Of a stretch of 45,533 nt of DNA, positions 6,103 through 14,500 are shown piece by piece. Both the position numbers and the translations under genes were made by a program. Below the pieces are notes generated by a model. It saw nothing but the letters and a program-made list of their open reading frames with translations, was not told the DNA's origin and ran no database searches. Origin of the DNA: a virus. Where the stretch lies: positions 1 through 45,533 of the IMG/VR virus record IMGVR_UViG_3300030101_004148, one strand, 5' to 3'. Every line of letters starts with the position of its first letter. The first letter of the stretch is position 1.

Positions 6103-6110
6103 TAATTTTG
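6103..6110 (+). promoter_or_regulatory. Candidate -7 element upstream of the primase-helicase
   Basis: TAATTTTG at 6103-6110 matches TAnnTTTG, but no clear TTTG lies at the -33 distance. It is placed after the 6019-6052 hairpin and about 74 bases before the ATG at 6184, where a new transcript would be expected. Confidence 0.3.
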
Positions 6111-6183
6111 ATTTTATATTTATCTATATCTATATTATTAGTTTACTTTGTCATTCTCGTCATAAAAAATAGAATATAATAGA

Positions 6184-8589
6184 ATGGAAATAACAATATT
6201 TAAAGACATAAAAGTTACGTCTCAACCTTTTTATAGGGGTGCTTTAGTTATTTTAAATAGAATAAAAGAAGGAGCTTCAAAAGATTTAGTAAAGAGAATC
6301 AGAGAAGAAAAAGATAAAGAAAAAGTAAACGCATTGAAACAAAAGCTTCCAGCTATTTGTTTTAGTGGCAAGTTTACAAAGCGTAATGATAAGTCACTAA
6401 GCCAACACAGTGGTTTAATTTGTTTAGACTTTGACGGTTACGAATCACAAAGAGATTTATTACAGGAAAAAGAAAGACTCTCCAAAAACAATTATGTTTA
6501 CTCGGTATTTATATCACCTTCTGGTAAAGGATTGAAAGCGATTATTAAGATACCTCCACTACCAGACAATCATGTAAGCTATTTCAATAGTTTAGAAAAA
6601 CATTTTAACTCTCCTCAGTTTGACAAGACTTGTAAGAATGTATCTCGTGTTTGTTATGAAAGCTACGACCCACTCATACATATCAATGAGAACGCCAGTG
6701 TTTGGGATAAGCAAGAGGAAAAAGAATACACTGAGGTTATAAAGAACGTTGACCTACAAACTATACCAATCACTGACGAAAATAAAATAGTAGAAATACT
6801 TGTTAAGTGGTGGCAAAAGAAATTTCCAATGAGTGAGGGACAAAGAAATAATAACGCTTATGTTTTGGCCGCGGCCTTCAACGATTATGGTGTCACCAAA
6901 ACTTTAGCAGAGTATGTGCTTGGAGGTTTTGAAACCACATCGTTTAAACGTTCTGAAATTAAAAGAACTGTTGACTCTGCATACGCACAGATACAAAACT
7001 TTGGTACGAAATATTATGAAGATGATGAGAAGGTAAACATGATTAAGCATAAGCTTAAACGAGGTGTTTCAAAGAAAGAATTAAGAACGCAGTTAACAGA
7101 GCTCGACCCTAACTTGGTTGAGAATGTTATCAATAGATTAGAAGAAGAACAAAGTAATCATCAGTTCTGGACAAAGAATGAAAAAGGTGTAATCAAAATT
7201 GTACACATATCTTTTAAAAACTTTTTAGAAGAGAATGGTTTTTATAAGTTTTGTCCTGAAGGTTCTAAGAATTATGTGTTTGTTAAGGTAACAAACAATT
7301 TGATTGACCATACATCTGAAAAAGAAATTAAAGATTATATACTAAATTATCTTTTAGAGATAGATGATATATCAGTTTACAATTACTTTGCTGAACATAC
7401 AAGATACTTTCGTGAAGAGTTCTTGACATTGCTTTCATCTATTGATGTATACTTTATTGAAGATAAAAAAGAAACGTCTTACTTATATTACAGAAACGGA
7501 GCTGTTGAGATTACATACAACAACATCAAACAAATTGATTACTTAGACCTTGGTGGTTATGTTTGGAAAGACCACGTCATTGATAGAGACTTTGCTTTAT
7601 GTGAAAGCATTGATTGTGATTATCAAAAGTTTATCCAAAACATTTGTGGTAATAACGCACAGCGTGTCAACAGTATGCGCTCAACGATTGGCTACATGCT
7701 TCATGGTTGGAAGAACCTGGCATATTGTCCTGCTGTTATATTAAATGATGAAATGATTTCAGATAATCCTGAAGGTGGTAGTGGTAAAGGTTTATGGGTC
7801 AACGGACTTAGTCACATGAAAAAAGTTGTAGTCATTGACGGTAAGTCATTTAACTTTGAGCGTTCATTTGCATATCAGCTGGTAAGTGCTGATACTCAAG
7901 TGCTTTGCTTTGATGATGTTAAAAAACATTTTGATTTTGAAAGATTGTTTTCAGTAGTAACCGAAGGTTTAACATTAGAAAAGAAAAATAAGGACGCAAT
8001 CAAAATACCTTTTGCTAAGTCACCAAAGATAACTATCACAACTAACTATGCTATCAAAGGTAAAGGCACATCATTCGAAAGGCGTAAGTGGGAGCTGGAG
8101 TTAGCTCACCATTATAATAAAGATTACACTCCCCTGGAAGAGTTTGGTAAACTTATGTTTGGTGATTGGAATGATGAGGAGTGGTGTCAGTTTGATAACT
8201 ATATGATTCAATGTTTACAGTTATACTTAGAGAAAGGATTAATGAAAAGTGAGTTTGTAAATTTAAAAATTAGAAAGCTCTCAGCTGAAACATGCCATGA
8301 ATTTATTGAATGGTGTGGAGTTATAGGTGATAATCCTATACACGATAAACTAAAGGTTGGTGGAAAGGTTCCTAAGAATGATTTGTATACTGACTTTGTT
8401 GAGGACAATCCAGACTTTGCACCTAAATCAAGACTTAGTGTATCAAGAGTTAGATTTTCTAAATGGCTGGTAGCATTTTCATTATACCATTATGGTTGTG
8501 CTCCTGAAGAAGGAAGAGATATGCACGCCAGGTGGATTAGATTTAGACACAAACATGAGCTCGATGAACAACAAGATTTTCCTTTCTGA
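6184..8589 (+). CDS. Primase-helicase with VirE-N-like and SF3/DUF5906-like domains (801 aa)
   Basis: The N-terminal ~180 residues resemble the BT4734/VirE-N domain common in Bacteroidetes mobile elements, with LICLDFDGY near residue 78 and VFISPSGKGLKAIIKI near 112-127. A helical middle part follows. The C-terminal half is a superfamily 3/DUF5906-type helicase with Walker A GGSGKG at about 531-536, Walker B QVLCFDDV at about 571-579 and a sensor-like KITITTNY near 616. It likely primes and unwinds DNA at the phage fork. The gene starts after a terminator/promoter gap and overlaps the next gene's ATG. GTTTAAAC at 6942 is read as Ser-Phe-Lys-Arg. Confidence 0.75.
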   Translation: MEITIFKDIKVTSQPFYRGALVILNRIKEGASKDLVKRIREEKDKEKVNALKQKLPAICFSGKFTKRNDKSLSQHSGLICLDFDGYESQRDLLQEKERLSKNNYVYSVFISPSGKGLKAIIKIPPLPDNHVSYFNSLEKHFNSPQFDKTCKNVSRVCYESYDPLIHINENASVWDKQEEKEYTEVIKNVDLQTIPITDENKIVEILVKWWQKKFPMSEGQRNNNAYVLAAAFNDYGVTKTLAEYVLGGFETTSFKRSEIKRTVDSAYAQIQNFGTKYYEDDEKVNMIKHKLKRGVSKKELRTQLTELDPNLVENVINRLEEEQSNHQFWTKNEKGVIKIVHISFKNFLEENGFYKFCPEGSKNYVFVKVTNNLIDHTSEKEIKDYILNYLLEIDDISVYNYFAEHTRYFREEFLTLLSSIDVYFIEDKKETSYLYYRNGAVEITYNNIKQIDYLDLGGYVWKDHVIDRDFALCESIDCDYQKFIQNICGNNAQRVNSMRSTIGYMLHGWKNLAYCPAVILNDEMISDNPEGGSGKGLWVNGLSHMKKVVVIDGKSFNFERSFAYQLVSADTQVLCFDDVKKHFDFERLFSVVTEGLTLEKKNKDAIKIPFAKSPKITITTNYAIKGKGTSFERRKWELELAHHYNKDYTPLEEFGKLMFGDWNDEEWCQFDNYMIQCLQLYLEKGLMKSEFVNLKIRKLSAETCHEFIEWCGVIGDNPIHDKLKVGGKVPKNDLYTDFVEDNPDFAPKSRLSVSRVRFSKWLVAFSLYHYGCAPEEGRDMHARWIRFRHKHELDEQQDFPF

Positions 8590-9860
8590 TGATAAAACTT
8601 AGACCATACCAAAAACAGATTGTAACACAGGGTGCAGAAATTGTAACACGCTACGGGTTTGTCTATCTGGCAATGGAAGTTAGAACAGGTAAGACATTGA
8701 CAAGCTTAAGTATATGCCAGCGTTTAAACGCAACCAATGTCTTGTTTGTTACAAAGAAAAAAGCAATATCAAGTATTGAACACGACATGAGTTTGTTACA
8801 AGCACCGTTTAAACTACATGTAATTAACTATGAATCTTTACATAAAGTGTCTCATGAGACAATATATGACTGTCTCATAATTGATGAAGCTCATACCATA
8901 GGAGCTTATCCAAAACAAAACAAAAGAAGTGGTCAAATAAAAAGACTTATTGATATACATCACCCTCGTGTAATTCTTTTATCAGGCACACCAACACCTG
9001 AATCATACAGTCAAATGTATCATCAAGTATCTGGTATTCCATCAAATCCTTTTGCATATTGTAAAAACTTTTATCAGTTTGCAAACAACTATGTAACTGT
9101 TAGGAAAAAAATTATTAATGGGTTTCCTATCAACGATTACTCAAACGGTAATAAAGATATACTAAAGGTTATGAATAAGTATATGATATCTTATTCTCAG
9201 AAAGAAGCTGGTTTTAAAGTTCAAACAGATGAAGAAATTTTGTACGTGGATATTTGTCCTGACGTAACAGACATGATGAAAAAATTATCAAAGGATAAAG
9301 TATTGCAGGGTGAACAGGAAGTTATACTTGCTGACACTCCAGTAAAGCTAATGATTAAAACACATCAAATGAGTTCAGGAACTATTAAATTTGAGAGCGG
9401 TGAAAGTATGGTTCTTTGTCATCAGAAAGCCAGGTACATACGTAAAAAATTTGAAGGTAAAAAGATTGCTATATTTTATAAATTTAAAGCAGAGCTTAGT
9501 GCATTGAAAGAAGAATATGGCGATTTACTTTGCACCACGCTTGATGTGTTTAACACAACACCACGCTCCATTGCATTACAAATAGTCAGTGGTCGCGAGG
9601 GAATTAGTTTGCGTAAAGCAGAAGCTTTGGTATATTATAATATTGATTTCAGTGCCACAAGTTATTGGCAGTCAAGAGATAGAATGACAACTAAAGATAG
9701 GTTATATAATAAAATCTATTGGGTCTTTTCTAAAACGGGTATTGAAAAACAAATATACAAAGCTGTTGTTAAGAAGAAAGATTATACTCTCAGTCATTTC
9801 AAGAAAGATTTAGTAACTTTAGAAGATGACAGAGCAGAAGATACAGGCGAAGGTAATTAA
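8589..9860 (+). CDS. SF2 DEAH-box (SNF2/UvsW-like) DNA helicase (423 aa)
   Basis: A compact two-lobe SF2 helicase. A Q-motif-like RPYQKQIV lies near the start, Walker A VRTGKT at residues 31-36, DEAH at 99-102 and motif III SGTPTP at 132-137. A C-terminal lobe has VSGREGISL and QSRDRMTT in the motif V/VI positions. It resembles SNF2/UvsW-type phage helicases that remodel forks or branched DNA. The ATG overlaps the primase-helicase stop, and the 3' end overlaps a nuclease gene, so the three are co-translated. Two GTTTAAAC copies (8722, 8807) lie 85 bases apart in it. Confidence 0.8.
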   Translation: MIKLRPYQKQIVTQGAEIVTRYGFVYLAMEVRTGKTLTSLSICQRLNATNVLFVTKKKAISSIEHDMSLLQAPFKLHVINYESLHKVSHETIYDCLIIDEAHTIGAYPKQNKRSGQIKRLIDIHHPRVILLSGTPTPESYSQMYHQVSGIPSNPFAYCKNFYQFANNYVTVRKKIINGFPINDYSNGNKDILKVMNKYMISYSQKEAGFKVQTDEEILYVDICPDVTDMMKKLSKDKVLQGEQEVILADTPVKLMIKTHQMSSGTIKFESGESMVLCHQKARYIRKKFEGKKIAIFYKFKAELSALKEEYGDLLCTTLDVFNTTPRSIALQIVSGREGISLRKAEALVYYNIDFSATSYWQSRDRMTTKDRLYNKIYWVFSKTGIEKQIYKAVVKKKDYTLSHFKKDLVTLEDDRAEDTGEGN

Positions 9861-10068
9861 AGAAATGGAGGCTAAGGGATATTATGTTATCAAGTTAAAG
9901 ATGACAAATAAAAACGGAATCCCTGACTTGATAGCTATACCTCCTAATTCTGACGTTGAATTCATTGAAGTAAAAAAAACAAATGGGAAAGTTTCTAAAC
10001 TACAAGAATATAGAATTGAAGAACTTGAAAAACATGGATGTAAAGTTTCAGTACGTAAAGGACTTTGA
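9826..10068 (+). CDS. VRR-NUC domain nuclease (80 aa)
   Basis: A minimal stand-alone VRR-NUC (PD-(D/E)XK) fold. An N-terminal helix (QAKVIKEMEAKGYYVIKL) is followed by NKNGIPDLIAI with the catalytic Asp and then EFIEVKKTNGKVSKLQ with the Glu-x-Lys. The family's usual C-terminus with EELEKHGCKV completes it. Stand-alone VRR-NUC proteins act on branched DNA. Overlap with the SF2 helicase gene (35 bases) suggests that the two work together on replication or recombination intermediates. Confidence 0.8.
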   Translation: MTEQKIQAKVIKEMEAKGYYVIKLKMTNKNGIPDLIAIPPNSDVEFIEVKKTNGKVSKLQEYRIEELEKHGCKVSVRKGL

Positions 10069-10387
10069 GATTGATGATGATTTTATTTCAGCATTACAAG
10101 ATGTTCCTCAAACATTATCTTTAACTATAGCTCTTTACATAGAAGAGTATTTACCTGAGCTACCTGTAAATGAATTGTGTTCTCACGTAAGAGCAGGTTT
10201 AGTTTATCATTATGGTAAACCAATACCATTTTTAATAGAAGTTACAAAACCAGATGAAGAGTTAATGGTTCTTAGTGACTTACAATTTATAGACATGGAC
10301 GAGTATTTAGATTTTATAAATCTTAAATTAAATTTAGTTGTTGATGAAAGATTCAGTTATCCAAAACCTCCTCGTCGAGGCAAGTAA
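10034..10387 (+). CDS. Hypothetical protein (117 aa)
   Basis: The frame opens at 9983, but the ATG at 10034 (MDVKFQYVKDF) fits better and still overlaps the nuclease gene by 35 bases. The protein is acidic and probably alpha/beta, with VNELCSHVRAGLVYHYGKP and a C-terminal DEYLDFINLKLNL. No recognised domain. It is coupled to the DnaA-like gene that starts within its 3' end. Confidence 0.6.
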   Translation: MDVKFQYVKDFEIDDDFISALQDVPQTLSLTIALYIEEYLPELPVNELCSHVRAGLVYHYGKPIPFLIEVTKPDEELMVLSDLQFIDMDEYLDFINLKLNLVVDERFSYPKPPRRGK

Positions 10388-10757
10388 AATTTTTAAAGTA
10401 GATATCTATTCTAATTGTAGACAAGAACAATATATCCTGGCAAGGGCAGTTGTTTATAGTATTATGAGAGACTGTTTAAACATGACCTATCAACAGATAG
10501 GAAAAGTTTTTAACAAAAATCATGCTACAATTATGCACGCTTATAACGAGCTGCCTTACATGATTAAATACAATAAATCTTTAGCTGAAAAAAAAGTAGA
10601 ATTGTTAAAAACCTGGGGTGAAAACTACCATGTAAAGAGGTATACAAAGCATTCTGAACAGATAAAAGATTTGCAGGAACGAATTTTTTTACTTAATTTG
10701 GAGTCGAGACTATTACAAAATCAATTAGACACTCTTCAGAAACACACAGTGCAATAG
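10344..10757 (+). CDS. DnaA domain-IV-like protein with C-terminal coiled coil (137 aa)
   Basis: A TTG six bases upstream (10338) is in frame, but ATG 10344 (MKDSVIQN) is the natural start. Residues ~24-70 follow DnaA domain IV: QYILARAVVYSIMRDCLNM, then TYQQIGKVFNKNHATIMHAYN. The second stretch corresponds to the helix-turn-helix and the H-(S/A)T-(V/I)-x-HA recognition signature. The last ~50 residues form a charged coiled coil (LQERIFLLNLESRLLQNQL), so it may dimerise, unlike the simpler paralogue at 3515-3820. There is no ATPase domain. GTTTAAAC at 10474 lies inside the region that codes for the helix-turn-helix. Confidence 0.65.
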   Translation: MKDSVIQNLLVEASKIFKVDIYSNCRQEQYILARAVVYSIMRDCLNMTYQQIGKVFNKNHATIMHAYNELPYMIKYNKSLAEKKVELLKTWGENYHVKRYTKHSEQIKDLQERIFLLNLESRLLQNQLDTLQKHTVQ

Positions 10758-10776
10758 GGAAGCAACTGTACAATAA

Positions 10777-10968
10777 ATGACACCTGTTTCTAAGAATGAC
10801 CATTCATCTATTTCTCACATTAATCATGTGACTAACGATAGTCATGACCTTATTAACAAACTATACGAAGACTTAATGGACCGTGACAATGAGAAAGCAA
10901 AACAAACTGCACAACAGATTTGCAAAGTCATGGCTGAATTAATTCAATCACTAACAGATGAAATATGA
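10777..10968 (+). CDS. Hypothetical small protein (63 aa)
   Basis: It begins 19 bases after the DnaA-like gene. The N-terminus is Ser/His/Asn-rich, and the rest is an amphipathic helix (DNEKAKQTAQQICKVMAELIQ). No recognised family. Its stop overlaps the next ATG (ATATGA), indicating coupling. Confidence 0.55.
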   Translation: MTPVSKNDHSSISHINHVTNDSHDLINKLYEDLMDRDNEKAKQTAQQICKVMAELIQSLTDEI

Positions 10969-11297
10969 ATAGAGATAGGGCCCTTGAGCTCAAGAAATTT
11001 GCACAAACCATTGCTGATAGGTTTTCAAATTTCAACAGAGACGGAAATCAAAACAAAGAAACTTTTACTGTCGAGGATATAATTCCTTTATCGGATGATT
11101 CAGCGGTAATTAATTTTAAAAAAACATCTAACTTGAAAACAAGCGGTAAGCTTGCAGTTGCGTTTTGTTATTATATAAATAGAGGAAGGTCTAAAGGTTG
11201 GAAGTATTTTTTCCCAACTGATTCCCACGTGAGCGGAATGCAGGCATTCCATTTTTATAAGCTACAAGCGGAGAGGACAAACTATAGTAAGAATTAA
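10965..11297 (+). CDS. Hypothetical protein (110 aa), last gene of the early block
   Basis: It is coupled to the previous gene by a four-base overlap. The pattern is beta-rich (DSAVINFKKTSNLK, GKLAVAFCYYINRGRSKGWKYFFPTD) with a basic C-terminus, and no family is recognised. Its last 107 bases overlap, tail to tail, the 3' end of the opposite-strand gene at 11191-11526. A 6-bp hairpin (11235-11250) followed by ATTTTTAT lies within this overlap. Confidence 0.55.
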   Translation: MNRDRALELKKFAQTIADRFSNFNRDGNQNKETFTVEDIIPLSDDSAVINFKKTSNLKTSGKLAVAFCYYINRGRSKGWKYFFPTDSHVSGMQAFHFYKLQAERTNYSKN

Positions 11298-11526
11298 GAA
11301 GCTTGTGTTCTTTTAATTCAGCACACTTTTCATAGTCTTCTACCTCTATAAAGTATTCCATTAGGACATCAAACACATCATCTTCCATTGTAACCACAGG
11401 CTTTGTTGGATTAAATATAAATGCGGGTGGATTGTTTTCATCATCTAACAACTCCTCATAAGAAGCCTTACCAGTTAATAATTTATAACTGTCCATCATA
11501 CATTTATGTTCATCAAAGTATTTCAT
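11191..11526 (-). CDS. Hypothetical protein with UVR-like helix (111 aa)
   Basis: The start ATG overlaps the stop of the 2201-aa gene (ATGA), so it is the last gene of the late block. The N-terminal ~80 residues look structured. VLMEYFIEVEDYEKCAELKEHK (near residues 53-74) resembles the paired helices of UvrB/UvrC interaction motifs, seen in many small phage proteins. The last ~30 residues, which overlap the + strand gene, are low in structure. Function unknown; possibly a virion or chaperone accessory. Confidence 0.55.
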   Translation of the reverse strand: MKYFDEHKCMMDSYKLLTGKASYEELLDDENNPPAFIFNPTKPVVTMEDDVFDVLMEYFIEVEDYEKCAELKEHKLLNSYYSLSSPLVAYKNGMPAFRSRGNQLGKNTSNL

Positions 11527-14500
11527 CGTCTGTTTACTCTTACTCTTTTAGGCCTTCTGTTTTTTGTCTTTCTTCTGTCACCACTTCTTTCTCTTTGTGG
11601 TCGTCTTTTTTCCTCTTGTTCTTTTATTTTTTTCAAACGTTTCTTTTGTTCTGGTGTAAGTTCAGTTTCAGGAGGAAACATATCTTTAATTACAACTCTT
11701 CTAACATCTTTATAAAACGGAACCAATCCTAAATTACCTAACACTTCAATTATTAATCTATTTTCTATTTCGTCCATTGCTTTCTGTCTTGTCTCAGGTT
11801 TTACTGCTGTCTGAGATGTGACACCTACCTTCAGCAAACGTGACAAAGTATTTATCATTGGTCCATAAGGTCCAGCAAAAGAGTCAAGGAATATTTCCTC
11901 TAAGCTTTTCTTTTTTAAATCTTCAACACCTATCTGACTAAATACAATAGAGTGTTTATATTTATCATACTCTTCACCATCTCTTAAATCTTCCAATAGA
12001 TTTCTGTTCACAGACTCTTCTAAGTAGAAGTTAATTGGCAACATAGGAATGTTACCTAATGACTGTCTTGCAAGAAGCGATATCATTGCTCCCACTATTT
12101 GTCTTGCCATTACATCTTCTATGTTTTCTTCCTTATCATCTTCCGCATCAAACAACTCTTCATCTAACATACTTGTTAACATACCATACGTTGTCATATA
12201 AGCAGACATTCTAAACGTTATACCAGCAAGTAGGCCAGCTGCTTCAGCTTTTGACAAGTCACCTTTATTAAATAAAGCAAAGATTGCGTTACGAGCTGTT
12301 GCAAACTCAAACAAACTAAATCTTGCCATAAATGAATTAGCCATTCGGTAAATTGCCATACCTGATTTTTCTCCTGGTCTCCTCATGTTTTTAATAATAG
12401 CATCAGCTGCATTGTTAGAGGTAGCCATAGTAACTACTTCACCATCTGCCATAGCTGTAGCATTATCTCGAGCTTCTTTAAACTCAGGAGATAAATACCT
12501 TGATGTTCCATCTGCTATTTCTTGAAAATCTTTTTTAGTAATTTTAACATCCTCTCCTGTCATTTCTTTTACCTGGGCTTCAAAAGAATCTGCCCATTTA
12601 CCAAACCATAAAGGACGAGACATAGCTTTATCAGGAAAAGTTATTATGTTTGATGCTATTTGATTTACTATTCTACCTGTTAGTTTTAATCCTGTATATT
12701 TTAAAATCTCACCAAAGACATTGTTTACACGATTTGTAGCTGAGCCAGCTTTAGCATCTAACCCACCGTAGTCTGACATTTGTGTGTGCTTTGATTCCAT
12801 TACGTCAGCATTATACAATTTACTTGTTTGTGATGACCTAAGATTTGTCATGGCATCAAAACCTGCTGTAACATTTTTTGGATTAGCAACCCACGTGGCA
12901 AAGTTTTTGTAAGCTCGTGCTGCCATGGCAGGATTCTTTAACATGATACCAAAGTTAGCTACAATTTCAGCTCCCATTCTGTATATCGAACCAAGGGTAG
13001 CTTGATAACCAAGACGCATCAAGTTCATTGCACTCAAGTTCCCACTTGGCGTATCGGTGTAAGTTCCTTTTAATATGATGTCTACTATCTCGGTCTTTGC
13101 TTTTATAATAGCATTAATAGCCTTCTTTGCGTCTTTACTTCCACTTTTTGCATCTTCTTTAACTTTGTTAAGAGTTTGTTCTACTTCTCTTAATGTCTGC
13201 GTCATCTCATAATCCATAATAGTTTCTTGAGCTCCACGCATTGCTGAGAAACTTGGGTCAAAACTAATAGGTTTAGCTCCATTTGTTCGGGTAACTATTG
13301 TATTTGATTTAGTGCTTGTTATATTGTTATTTACTTTATCAACTAATTTTTGAACAGTCTGTTCGTTCTTAGTCTTGGCATCTATAACATAACGGTGACT
13401 ATAATTATTGTACAACTCAACTGGTTGACCATGTAAATTAGCTGCGTTATATTCAGCTTCAGACGCCAATGAATTATTAACGTCATCATATAACGCCAGG
13501 GCTTTCTTTTCTTTAGCAGTTAAAGAGTTTTCAATCTTCTCTAAACTTATTTGTCCATCTACTTCAAACTCTGTTTTTAATTCGTTAAGTATTGTTGCAT
13601 CTTGTTCATTTAAAATACCATCATTCTCTATAGCTTCTAATGTTTTATTTATAAAGTCTATAGCAGGAGGAGTCTTTGCGTTAGGTTTACCGTCAACAAA
13701 ATTAGATTCATGTTCTCTTTGTAATTGTAACATTCTAAGTTTGTATTTCTTTTTGACTAAAGCATTTCTTGTTATACCTAATCTATTACCATCAGTGTTT
13801 AATAATTTCTCAGCCGCATTTACTTTTACTTCTAATCTTTTTATTTTAGACTTAACTGTTTCCAAAGACCTGGCTATCTTTCCAAACGTATTGTTATAAA
13901 GCGTTTTACTATTTCTATTTCCAAACACATCATCAATAAAGAAAGTTGAAAGACTACGTATTCTTTCTGTTAAAAATCCTCTACCTGTTCTTGAAGCTTT
14001 AATTTTACTATATAGATTAGTTATAGCATCTACATATTTGTTTTGTGTAAACGCTTTTATAATAGGGTTGACTTGCTCAAAACTTTTTATAGCATTTAGT
14101 TTAGTTGCAATATCAGTTACTGGTTTACCAGCAAAACCATTCTTAATATTTTCTATTATCTGCTCCAGTACTTTTAAATCAGAATCATCCAGTTGTTTCA
14201 TTTGTTCTGGAGTCATGTTTAATATTTGACGTGCATCTTCTTTAGCTCTTTTATCTGGTATATTATTTAAGTCAGCTTGAGTAACTGTCTTTTGTTTTTC
14301 ACTTATGTTTTTAATAGTTGCATCTGCATCAAAATCATCAGGTGTAGGCTCAGCTTTTATAGAATCAATATCTTGGTTTATATTTTCCTGGACACCATTA
14401 ATTATCTCTAAAGCTTTTGGTAAAGTTTCTTGAGCTTTTTTAAACGCAGGAACTTTTTTACCTGAACCATACTCAGCGGAAAGTTCTATAAAAGAATCTA

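Larger units (their letters stand above)
118..10481. repeat. Dispersed palindromic repeat GTTTAAAC, dense cluster in the early region
   Basis: The 8-base palindrome GTTTAAAC starts at 118, 421, 458, 844, 999, 1503, 1883, 2431, 3088, 3373, 3824, 4598, 5029, 5594, 6942, 8722, 8807 and 10474 in this half. It also starts at 14634, 17799, 20157, 22562, 24652, 28252, 29222, 35116, 38104, 39759 and 40335 in the late half. All 17 copies left of 9 kb have a C before or a G after the core. Eleven copies in the window are the full 10-base palindrome CGTTTAAACG: 118, 844, 999, 1503, 2431, 4598, 5594, 6942, 8722, 17799 and 35116. Copies fall in two coding frames (Arg-Leu-Asn or Phe-Lys), in a stop codon, between genes and in a hairpin loop. 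Expected number from base composition is about 1.6. Binding of a dimeric protein is inferred, not shown. Confidence 0.9.
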
